Of a stretch of 64,000 bases of DNA, positions 34,901 through 44,000 are shown in pieces. The notes under the pieces were generated by a model, which searched no databases, had not been told where the DNA came from, and saw only the letters and a list, made by a program, of their open reading frames with translations. Every line of letters starts with the position of its first letter. The stretch's first letter is position 1. The stretch comes from JBJMQS01 sp045802605. GTDB lineage: Bacteria > Planctomycetota > Planctomycetia > Gemmatales > Gemmataceae. Location: NCBI GenBank assembly GCA_045802605.1, contig JBJMQS010000015.1, positions 186,001 through 250,000 of the forward strand. The letters are read 5' to 3'. Position numbers and translations under genes: made by a program.

Positions 34901-35701
34901 GAGCAGACTGCGGACGTCCATCGGCTATTCCTGGAGCAGCAGCTTCAGGCGCAGAGAACTCTGCAAGCGTTATTAGGTGGGCATGTTATCGCCGCGCCTG
35001 TGGCCACACCCCTCCCAATTGAAGCCGCGGCTGAAGTTGCCGCTCCGCCTCCGCCTGAACCACGAATTCCTAAAGCGGCGGCCGTCACACCACCGAAGGC
35101 GCCGCCAATTGTTGCACCTTCGAGCAACGGGACGGCAACAATCGCAACTCGTGCGAGCTCGAGTTTGACTGATACATTGCTTGCGGTCGTTGCCGAAAAG
35201 ACTGGCTACCCGGTTGCGATGCTTGATCTGGACATGGGCTTGGATGCGGATCTGGGCATTGATTCGATTAAGCGAGTCGAAATTCTCTCCGCGCTGCAGG
35301 AGCGGCTGCCCAAAACACCTTCAGTGCCGCCCGATCGATTGGGCTCGTTGCAGACGCTGCGGCAAGTCGTTGAATTATTGGACCAGACGGCCGGTGTCAG
35401 CGATGCGGTTGAGGCTCCTCTAGCGAACAGTCACGCCGATGAATTAACCGACACCCTCTTAGCAGTCGTGGCAGAGAAGACGGGGTATCCCACGGCGATG
35501 CTCGATCTGGATATGGGTTTGGATGCCGACTTGGGAATCGATTCGATCAAACGCGTTGAAATCTTGTCTGCTTTGCAAGAGCGGCTGCCCGACACGCCCG
35601 CTGTTCCTCCCGAACGATTGGGCTCACTGCAAACTCTCCGCCAAGTTGTTGACTTGCTCCAGCCTGAAAAAAAAAAGTCAAGCCACGGTCTGCTGATTTA
35701 A
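31949..35701 (+). CDS. pfaA: PfaA-like polyketide synthase: KS-AT-ACP-ACP
   Basis: 1250 residues. The ketosynthase spans about 15-475 with Cys218 (DAACASS), His353 (EAHGTGT) and His391 (IGHTKAAAG). The acyltransferase spans about 550-850 (LFPGQGSQYVGML; Ser661 in GHSYG). A Pro/Ala-rich linker runs to about 1065. Two ACP domains follow with phosphopantetheine serines Ser1106 and Ser1199, both in GIDSIKRVEIL; they are direct duplicates 279 nt apart. Marine PfaA proteins usually carry 5-9 ACPs and a C-terminal KR in one chain. Here the frame stops after an A10 tract and the KR follows in the next ORF. The GTG start overlaps pfaD by 4 nt. Confidence 0.95.
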   Translation: MSKPVAALKHTADSETDVPLAIVGMGCLFPKANSLAEYWSNIKNAVDCIGPIPKTHWSPDELFDADPKRPDFTYARRGGFLDPYPFQPGEFGISPRDLEAIDTAQLLGLVVAKMALDDAGMLQPEVDRSRVSVILGVTGTLELVVPLGARLGHPLWRKALRDSGVPDEVADQVVERIANSYVGWQENSFPGLLGNVVAGRIANRLDLGGTNCVVDAACASSLSALHLAALELAAGRADAVLTGGVDTFNDIFMYMCFSKTPALSPSGDAKPFSEEADGTILGEGIGMLVLKRLADAEAAGDRIYAVIKGLGSSSDGKGNAVYAPSAEGQKEALKRAYARAAVSPAAIGLVEAHGTGTKVGDAVEISALDDVYCAAKARSAAVGSVKSQIGHTKAAAGAAGIIKAAMALHKKVLPPTIKVVTPASTFIKQDSALYINSETRPWVGDDEPRRAAVSSFGFGGSNFHCVLEEHPTDGTPDWSGEVEILAVSGAERALVESQLENVLATAADWTSLAWAAGESRKQFKSSDAERVTAVVIRNGQKWIVSGRFNGSGDVGRLGMLFPGQGSQYVGMLGDLACQFPEFQDVLTQANRAFAANLVNPPSRLSDFIYPRPAFSGEAKQKQDLDLRDTTVAQPALGAVSLAALQVLRRFGVTPNATAGHSYGELTALCAAGCYDAPSLFALSQLRGRLMAERSVDDAGAMLAVMAPMDTIESVVAEGEFDVVVANRNAPRQSVLSGSTVQIEKAERAFTKRQVRFVRLPVAAAFHSALVGGATKPFREALEPISLQTAQLPVFANTTASEYPRDPQAARDLLAEQLSKPVDFVQQIRNMYDSGVRAFVEVGPGQILTRLVDSILTDSPHDAIALDASAGRKSGELDLAITVARLAALGHSVKLEAWHPDVRPPAAKPKGLVVPICGANYVHPKQSAAAPATNRIAASPPKPPKAPMAEPPKPQQPIPAPAPSPRKAEPVRASHDSLTAFLKLQEQTADVHRLFLEQQLQAQRTLQALLGGHVIAAPVATPLPIEAAAEVAAPPPPEPRIPKAAAVTPPKAPPIVAPSSNGTATIATRASSSLTDTLLAVVAEKTGYPVAMLDLDMGLDADLGIDSIKRVEILSALQERLPKTPSVPPDRLGSLQTLRQVVELLDQTAGVSDAVEAPLANSHADELTDTLLAVVAEKTGYPTAMLDLDMGLDADLGIDSIKRVEILSALQERLPDTPAVPPERLGSLQTLRQVVDLLQPEKKKSSHGLLI
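35667..35676 (+). promoter_or_regulatory. A10 tract with in-phase A AAA AAG slippery heptamer
   Basis: In the pfaA frame the codons are GAA AAA AAA AAG, so the heptamer A AAA AAG (35671-35677) is in the phase needed for -1 ribosomal slippage, as in dnaX. After a -1 shift the next codons are GTC AAG CCA CGG, and this frame is open through the whole KR-DH ORF to 38031. Ten consecutive As are also long enough for RNA-polymerase slippage. Without slippage, translation ends eight codons later at 35701. Confidence 0.65.
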
Positions 35702-35715
35702 CTATTGCCGGCGTT

Positions 35716-38031
35716 TTGTCGCTTCAGCGGTTGTTGTTAATGACTCGTACTTTAGCGCAGCAAACCTCTTCGTTGCAGCTGGCGGCTGGTGCCAGCTTTG
35801 TTCTAATCGGCGCTGATGACGGTTTTGCCGCTAATCTTCACACACGTGGCTATTCATGCCACATCCACAGTTGGAATGACGTGCCGGTGGGCACGGCCGA
35901 CAACATCGCCGGATTGATTTTTTTGGACCCCGCAGCCCCTTTATCCGGCGAAGCGTTGGCTTTGCGTGCCTTTCGTTGGATGCAATGGGCGTCCACGTCG
36001 CTGCGTAAGGCTGGTCAAGACAGCGGCGCACTACTGGTCGCGGTGACGCGCCGAGGTGGGCAGTTCGGATTGGAAAATGCTAGCGAGCGATTCGGGGACG
36101 CCGCCGGCTTAGCCGGTTTGGTTAAGACCGCACGGCACGAATGGCCCGAGGTTCACTGCAAAGTTATCGACATCGCCGAAACGAGTCCAACAGACGCCGT
36201 GGTCGGCGAAATTCTGAGCGTAGGCCCGATCGAGGTTGGAGTGACCAGCCACGATCGATTCGAACTAGTTGCCGAAAGGGTGCCACAAGCGAGCTATTAC
36301 TCTCAACTTGAAATCTCCGAAAACGATGTGGTAGTGGTCAGCGGCGGAGGCCGCGGCGTCACTTCGGCAGTCGCCATTGAAATGGCACGAGTATATCGTC
36401 CGGTCCTGATTCTCTTGGGCAGGACCTCTCTGGGGGACATTGAAGCAGAATGGCTCGCGCCCTTGCAATATGAAAGCGAATTGAAGGCCGGAATTCTGAG
36501 TCATTGGCCGAGCGGCCGACCAACACCACGCGACGTGGACCGCGAATATCGCCGAATATTAGCGGAGCGCGAAATTCGTTCGACAATGGAAGAGATCAGC
36601 AAAGCGGGATCGCGCGTCGAGTATCTTGCGGTTGATATTCGTAGCCCGAAAGACGTGGCCGCCACGATCGCTAACGTCCGTACGCTGGTCGGACCAATTC
36701 GCGGCATCATTCATGGCGCGGGCGTGCTGGCGGACAAACGAATTGAAGATAAGACAGTGGATCAGTTCAAGTCCGTTTACGAAACAAAAGTCGATGGATT
36801 ACAGGCATTGCTCGCGGCAACACGTGACGACCCGCTGGCCTTCGTCGGGTTGTTCTCATCTTCAACCGGCCGCTTCGGACGAACCGGCCAGGCCGACTAC
36901 TCGGCAGCCAACGAAGTACTCAATGCGACCGCGCGAATTCTCGCACGGGAACGACCACAATGCCACGTCGTGGCATTCAACTGGGGCCCGTGGGATGGCG
37001 GAATGGTGACACCTGCCTTGCGCAAGATCTTCGCACAGGAAAATGTCGGAGTCATTCCGATTGATGAGGGAGCCAAGTTTTTCGTGGCCGAGTTGTCGGC
37101 TACCCGCCCTTCTCCGGAGATCATTGTGCTCGGACCGGAGCCAAATCCCCGGCGCAATGAGGTACGCTCAAACGCACCTCGGCAAAATCTCGTGTTTCGC
37201 CGCGAACTTAGTGTCTCGAACTGTCCAGTTTTAGAGTCGCACATGCTTGGGGGCCGAGCGATTTTGCCGATGGCACTGGCCTTGGAATGGCTGGCCCACG
37301 CGGCCATGCTCAAACATCCGGGCATGGGCTTCATGGGATGCGACAATCTGCGAGCTCTCCACACCGTGGCGATCGACGAGGCGGAATCGGTCGAGCTCAC
37401 GCTATTTGCTGGGAACGGCAGTTCCCATGAGGGCGCGCTCAAGGTGCCCATGGAACTTCATGCAACTCACGCCGGTGCGACTCGCCCTTGCTATCGCGCT
37501 GAAATAGTGCTCGGATCGGGACAGGCGACTCCGCCGAGAGATCCATCGCCGGCGTTCGAAACTCACCCGCACGATGTGGACGACAGCTACTCGGAATTTC
37601 TTTTTCACGGTCCGGACTTACGAGGGTTGGAAGAAATCTTGGGCAGTTCGAAGAGCGGCATTCTGGTGAGCGCGGCCCATTCACCACCGCCAAGTGCTTG
37701 GTTTAAGGAGCCGCTTCGGGGCCAATGGCTCGCTGAGCCGTTGGTGCTTGACTGTGCCTTGCAGGCCATGATTTTGTGGACTTGGCAATATCGAGGTGAC
37801 CCATCGCTTCCCTGCGGCTGGAGTTCATATCGGCAATATCGGCCATTCCCTACTAACTCCGTGCGCATTGCATGTCGTGTCACGCAGCCTGAGGGATTGG
37901 TGAAAGCCGATATCGATTTTATCGGACCGGATAATGCGCTGCTGGCCAGCATCCGCGGCTGCGAACATGTGGTGGACGCGAATCTTCGGCAAGCCTTCAC
38001 GAACATCCGGACTCGCGGGGTCGCGTCGTGA
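35716..38031 (+). CDS. Ketoreductase plus polyketide-type dehydratase (PfaA C-terminal half)
   Basis: 771 residues if begun at TTG 35716. The NADPH site of the KR is VVVVSGGGRGVTSAVA (about 203-218) and the active region is LFSSSTGRFGRTGQADYSAANEV (about 375-400). A PKS-type double-hotdog dehydratase follows from about 490, with HxxxGxxxxP in HMLGGRAILP near residue 504 and the Asp of PLVLDCALQ near 677. The KR reduces 3-keto groups and the DH dehydrates them. No ATG or ribosome-binding site precedes the ORF, but its frame is open back to the A10 tract. It is therefore probably made as a fusion with PfaA of about 2027 residues. Its stop overlaps pfaC by 4 nt. Confidence 0.9.
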   Translation: MSLQRLLLMTRTLAQQTSSLQLAAGASFVLIGADDGFAANLHTRGYSCHIHSWNDVPVGTADNIAGLIFLDPAAPLSGEALALRAFRWMQWASTSLRKAGQDSGALLVAVTRRGGQFGLENASERFGDAAGLAGLVKTARHEWPEVHCKVIDIAETSPTDAVVGEILSVGPIEVGVTSHDRFELVAERVPQASYYSQLEISENDVVVVSGGGRGVTSAVAIEMARVYRPVLILLGRTSLGDIEAEWLAPLQYESELKAGILSHWPSGRPTPRDVDREYRRILAEREIRSTMEEISKAGSRVEYLAVDIRSPKDVAATIANVRTLVGPIRGIIHGAGVLADKRIEDKTVDQFKSVYETKVDGLQALLAATRDDPLAFVGLFSSSTGRFGRTGQADYSAANEVLNATARILARERPQCHVVAFNWGPWDGGMVTPALRKIFAQENVGVIPIDEGAKFFVAELSATRPSPEIIVLGPEPNPRRNEVRSNAPRQNLVFRRELSVSNCPVLESHMLGGRAILPMALALEWLAHAAMLKHPGMGFMGCDNLRALHTVAIDEAESVELTLFAGNGSSHEGALKVPMELHATHAGATRPCYRAEIVLGSGQATPPRDPSPAFETHPHDVDDSYSEFLFHGPDLRGLEEILGSSKSGILVSAAHSPPPSAWFKEPLRGQWLAEPLVLDCALQAMILWTWQYRGDPSLPCGWSSYRQYRPFPTNSVRIACRVTQPEGLVKADIDFIGPDNALLASIRGCEHVVDANLRQAFTNIRTRGVAS

Positions 38032-41000
38032 GCCATTGCGCGTCCCGAGAGAAAATTGCGATCGTCGGCATGGCTGGGTTATTTCCCGGAGCTGCCACGC
38101 TCGATGATTTTTGGAACAACATTTCCGCTGGTGTTGATTGTTCCCAAGAGGTCCCTTCCGGGCGCTGGTCGATTCCCGCCGATGATGCATATTCGCCAGA
38201 GATTGGTCGAATTGATCACGTCTATTCCAAACGCGGCTATTTCCTCGACGACGTGCCGATTGAAGCTGATGGACTCGCCATTTCTCAGTCGGACCTCGTG
38301 AAACTCGATCCGTCGGTGCGTTTGGCGGTGACGTTGGCGCACCGAGCTTGGGATTCTGCAAATGCAAATACGGCCGACCCGAAGCGGGTTGGCATCATGT
38401 TGGGCCACATCGCTTTGCCGACAGAGTTTGCCTCGCGCCGATCAACCGAATTGCTGGAACATATCTATCGTACCGGGAAGGTGGACGGCGCGACATCCCA
38501 GATTGACCCACGAAACCGCTTCGTCGCTGGATGGCCGGCGATTGTCGTTGCGAAAGCACTTGGTTTAGGCGGTACCGCGTTTACGCTCGATGCTGCCTGT
38601 GCGTCGTCGCTTAACGCGCTGAAATTAGCTTGCGATGCACTTCAAGATGGCCGTGCTGATGCCATGCTCGCAGGTGGCTTATCTCGGCCCGATTGCCTGT
38701 ATACGCAGATGGGTTTCTCGCAGTTGCGCGCCTTGGCGTCACAGCGATGCGCACCGTTTGATGCGGCTGCCGATGGGCTCATGGTCGGCGAAGGCGGCGG
38801 CATCTTCGTGCTGAAACGGTTGGCTGATGCGGAGCGCGGTGGTGACACGATCCATGGAGTTATCTGCGGCATTGGCTTGTCGAATGACCGGGCAGGAAAT
38901 TTACTCGCACCAGCAAGCGAAGGCCAACTCCGCGCCATGCGCGCTGCTTACACGGAGGCCGGCTGGTCACCTGAGGATGTGCAACTCATCGAATGCCACG
39001 CCACTGGCACACGGGTTGGCGATGCGACCGAATTCCGAAGCCTGAAGGAACTCTGGGGTACGGCGTGTCATGTCGGCCAATGTGTGATCGGCTCCGTGAA
39101 GTCAACGGTTGGTCATCTGCTCACCGGCGCGGGCGCTGCCGGATTGGTGAAGGTGCTGCGCGCGCTGCGCGAAGCCAAGCTGCCGCGGACGGCGAATTTT
39201 CGAAGCGCGGCCACAGGAATCGACTTGCCACGCAGCCGCTTTCGAATTCTGAATCAAACTGAAGATTGGCCAACATCGACGGGTGGCCCGCGGCGAGCGG
39301 CGATCAGCGGCTTTGGTTTCGGCGGCATAAACGCCCATGTATTAATCGAGGAGTATCGGTGCCCGCGTTCCGCCGTCAGCGCTAAGCCGCTGCCAGCGAA
39401 TCCGAAGCCGCAACCGATTGCAATCATCGGGTTGGCCGTGCGGGCCGGCCAAGCTACCAATGCCTGCGAATTTGGGGAGCGGTTGTTCAGCCCGAACAAT
39501 GACCCGCTTGGCTCAATCAGTGAACTAGGCGTCCCACTTGGACGGTTTGCCATCCCGCCGCGCGAATTGGAAGCGATGCTCCCGCAGCAGACGCTCGCCC
39601 TACTGACAGCGACAGAAGCGCTGGAAGATGCTGACATCACGGAACTGCCCGACCCAGACCGGACCGGTGTTTATCTCGGAATGGTGCTCGACCAAAACAC
39701 GACCAATTTCCACTTCCGCTGGTCGCTAAAACCCCAAGAGCGCGATGAGGTTCAGCCACTAACGGCCGACCGCACGATGGGTGCACTCGCGAGTATTGCG
39801 GCGAGCCGGATCGGTCGGGCCATCCGGTCGGGTGGGCCCTGTTTCGCACTCAGCAGCGAAGAGACGTCTGGTGCACGTGCTCTCGAACTCGCAATCTCAG
39901 CATTAAGGCGCGGCGAGATTTCCATGGCCCTCGCCGGGGCGGTGGATCTGCCAAATGATTTCCGAGTTCGCAATGTGGTGCCAAATGATCAGCAGCCGAC
40001 CGACGCGGCCGTCACCTTGGTATTGCAAAGGCTTGAAGATGCTCAGAAGGATGGGCGTCGCATCTATGGAGTCATCGAGGATGATGTCGTAGCCGACTCC
40101 GACGTCCATGTTAGAAGCCAGATGTTCGCCGGAGCCGCGAGTTGCATGCTGGAGGTAGCGAGCGCTTGCATCGCATTCGAACAAAAATCGTTGCCAATAT
40201 CCGGAACGAAAGCAGCCCAGTATTGGTTACGCAACGCAGATGACACACGCCGTCGGGTTCGGGTTACAGAGTCAGACAGTGGAGTAAATCCAACTTCTTT
40301 CACTTTGTCTGAGGTCTCGGACAACTCTTCAGCCGCGAAATGGAAAACTCCGACTTCGGAGCATCTGATATTTATTTCGTGTGATTCTATTTTGTCCTTG
40401 CGCGACGAAGTGCGTCGGCTGGTCGCGTTAGCTAAGGCTGGCGAGTCTTTATCAAACATCGCCCATCAATGTTTGAAACAATCCAGTCTGCATCGTGGAT
40501 GTCGTCTTGCAATATTGGCTTGCAACCTTGATCAACTGTACGATGCGCTTGCGTTCATCGAAGCCCGGCTGGCCGGTGGTGAAATGCCGGTTGACCCGCC
40601 GGCTCAATTCCGCGATCGCCTTTTCTGTTCGGCATCATTCTTGGCCGGGACTGGAAGTCTGGCGTTTGTATTTCCAGGTTCCGGCAATCACTTTGCTGGC
40701 ATGGGTCGTGAATTGGGCTTGGCTTTCCCCAACGTGCTTCGCCGGCACGAACGCGAAAATTCATCGTTGCGGTCTCAATGGCAACCTGAGACGATTTGGA
40801 GCGAAGATTGCCGTGACATCAATCCGAGCTCGGCGTTGTTCGCACAAGTGGTGTATGGCACGCTTGTCAGCGACCTCTTGGCCGAATTCGGGGTGCGGCC
40901 ATCAGCGGCGATTGGCATTAGCCTTGGCACTTCGGCCAGTTTCTTCGGCTTGAGGGCCTGGACCGAACGTGACGAGATGTACCGTCGTATTCAGTCGTCA

Positions 41001-44000
41001 ACTTTGTTTACCCACGAGTTGGCGGGGCCGTGCCGTGCAGCGAATGAAACCTGGGGTCGGCCCGTCAACGAGCCGGTCGATTGGCTGACCGGCGTTATCG
41101 GTTGCTCCGCTGAGGTGGTTCGCGAGAAACTCGCGGGGATCGAGCGCGCTTATTTATTGACAATTAATTCTCCGAACGAATGCACGATCGGCGGCGAACG
41201 GGCGGCGGTGGAAAGATTGATCGCGCATCTCGGTGGTGCTTTCGTACCTCTCTTCGGAGTGAGCATCGCGCATTGCGAAGTTGTGAAGCCGGTCGCAGAC
41301 GCATACCGGGCCTTGCATGTCCTGCCAGTGACACCACCGCTGGGTGTAGATTTCTATCACCAGATTTCGTGTCAGCGATTTGTCCCAGACTTTGAATCAG
41401 CCGCCGATGCGGTCCTCGCGCAAGCATCGCACACCGTTAATATCCCGGCGATCATTGAGTCGGCTTATCGAGACGGGGTGCGGTTCTTCTTAGAAATCGG
41501 TCCGGGATCATCGGCCACTCGCATGATCGGAAAAATTCTTGAGGGCCGCCCGCATGTAGCGCGATCGGCGGGGCCCGGTCGGGGCGATGAAGTGGGCAAC
41601 GTGTTGCGGGTATTGGCAGAATTATTTGTGGCAGGATACGGCGTTGATCTTGCTCCACTCTATCCACAACAGCAGTTTCATCAGAGCATGGATACGAAGG
41701 AAGTCATACACTTGCCGGTGCGGCCATTCCCGTTTGAGCTGCGCCCGCGGCCTCAAGGTAAGACGGCGCTGCGCCAACCCATTACCACGACTCCCAATCC
41801 TCTCCCCCCGCCCTCCGGTCTCGCCCCCCGTATTTCCGGTCCCCTCCCCCCTTGTGGGGGAGGGCTAGGGTGGGGGGTTGAGCCATCGCGTGCTCCAACC
41901 CCCCACCCTAGCCCTCCCCCACAAGGGGGGAGGGGACCGGAAGGGTGCGGGAAAGGACAGGACGGATGCGGAAGGGACGAAGAGGGCGGTAAGAGAGTTC
42001 AAAGTATTTCAGCTATACAACAGTTTGGCGGCATCGCGGAGAGCGCGACCGACACGATTTTCGCCAGTGCCGCGCGGGCGCAACTTGCTACCGTGCGAGC
42101 CCACGCTGACTTCTTGCGATTCACAAATGCGACGCAAGCGCATGTTGCGGCACTCTTGACCGGAAACGTCGTCCTAGAGGATTTCCAACCGGCCGAGGTT
42201 CTAACGCACGAGGCACCGACGGCGCTCGACCGATCACAATGTCTGGCGTTTGCTACGGGCGACGTTGCACCGGTTGTCGGACCGCGATTTGCCGAAATCG
42301 ATTACTTCCCGACACGCGTGCGATTGCCCGATGAGCCACTGATGCTCGTGGACCGCATTCTCGCGATAGAGGCGCAACCGCTGTCGCTGTCGCATGGTCG
42401 GGTGATCACCGAGCACGATGTCACGGCGGACCGTTGGTACCTCGATCACAATCGCATCCCGGTGTGCATTGCGGTCGAAGCCGGGCAGGCCGACTTATTT
42501 CTCTCCGGCTACCTTGGCATCGATCTCCATACGCGCGGACTCGCCGTTTATCGCTTGTTGGACGCCGTTGTTACGTTCCACAGCGACCTGCCCTCGCCCC
42601 CGTCGGTAATCCGCTACGACATTCACATCGACCGATTTTTTCGCCAAGGCGAAACGTATCTATTTCGTTTCCGATTCGTGGGCACGGTCGATGGAGAGCC
42701 GTTGCTCACCATGACCGATGGGTGCGCGGGATTCTTCACGGCCGACGAACTCGCAGCCGGCAAGGGGATCGTGCACACCGAATTGGATCGCCGGCCGATC
42801 ACAGGAAAGAAGCCTGATGCCTGGGCGCCTCTTGTGGAAATGCACGACGTCGAATCCTACGACGATTCTCAAATTGAAACCTTGCGCCGTGGCGACTTGG
42901 CGAGTTGCTTTGGTCCCGCGTTCGTTGGATTGCCGCTGGCAAATCCTCTGCGATTACCAGGCGGCCAAATGCACCTCGTGGATCGCATTACGCATCTCGA
43001 TCCAAACGGCGGTCGATTTGGTCTTGGGTTGATCCGGGGCGAAGCGGATGTGCGGCCAGACGACTGGTACTTGACCTGCCATTTCATTGATGACATGGTG
43101 ATGCCCGGCACTCTCATGTACGAGTGCTGTTTGCACACACTGCGCGTTTTTCTGATGCGGCTCGGTTGGGTCGGCGAGCACGATAAGGTGGCCTGGCAAC
43201 CAGTGGCCGGCGACGCTGCCCGACTCCGCTGCCGCGGACAAGTTACTACGGCGACTCGGAAAGTAACTTACGAAGTGTCAATCAAGGAACTGGGCTATCG
43301 ACCAGAGCCATATGCGCTTGCTGATGTGCTCATGTATGCGGATGGTAAGCCTATCGTTGAAATGCTCGGGATGTCAGTCCGACTCACGGGAACGAATCGC
43401 GAAAGACTTGAACAGATTTGGCACCGGCAACCAAGCGCGGTCGCTTATGATCGCGATCGGATTCTGGCTTTTGCCATCGGCAAGCCATCCGAAGCGTTTG
43501 GCGACCGATACCTCGCCTTTGATCACGACCGCGTGATCGCACGCCTGCCCGGGCCGCCCTACAGTTTTCTCGATGGGATCATCGCCGTCGAAGGTGAGCC
43601 TTGGATAATGCGGGCAGGCTCATCCGCCGTGGCGGAATACGAGGTGCCGCCGAATGAATGGTACTTCAGGGCAAATTGCCAGCCGACGATGCCGTTCGCT
43701 GTGTTGTTGGAGATCGCGCTACAGCCGTGCGGCTGGCTGGCGGCTTACGTTGGCTCAGCGCTAACGAGTGAAACCGATCTTTCCTTCCGTAACCTCGGCG
43801 GCAAAGCGACGCTCCATCAGTCGGTCTCGCCGACAACCGGCACCCTCACCACACGAGTGAAGCTGACAAACGTATCGCATTCCGGCGGGATGATCATCCA
43901 GCACTACGAATTCGACATGCGAGATCGGGCTGGGCGCCCAGTCTACGATGGCACAACGTACTTTGGCTTCTTTTCGAAGAAGGCTCTCGCGGATCAAGTT

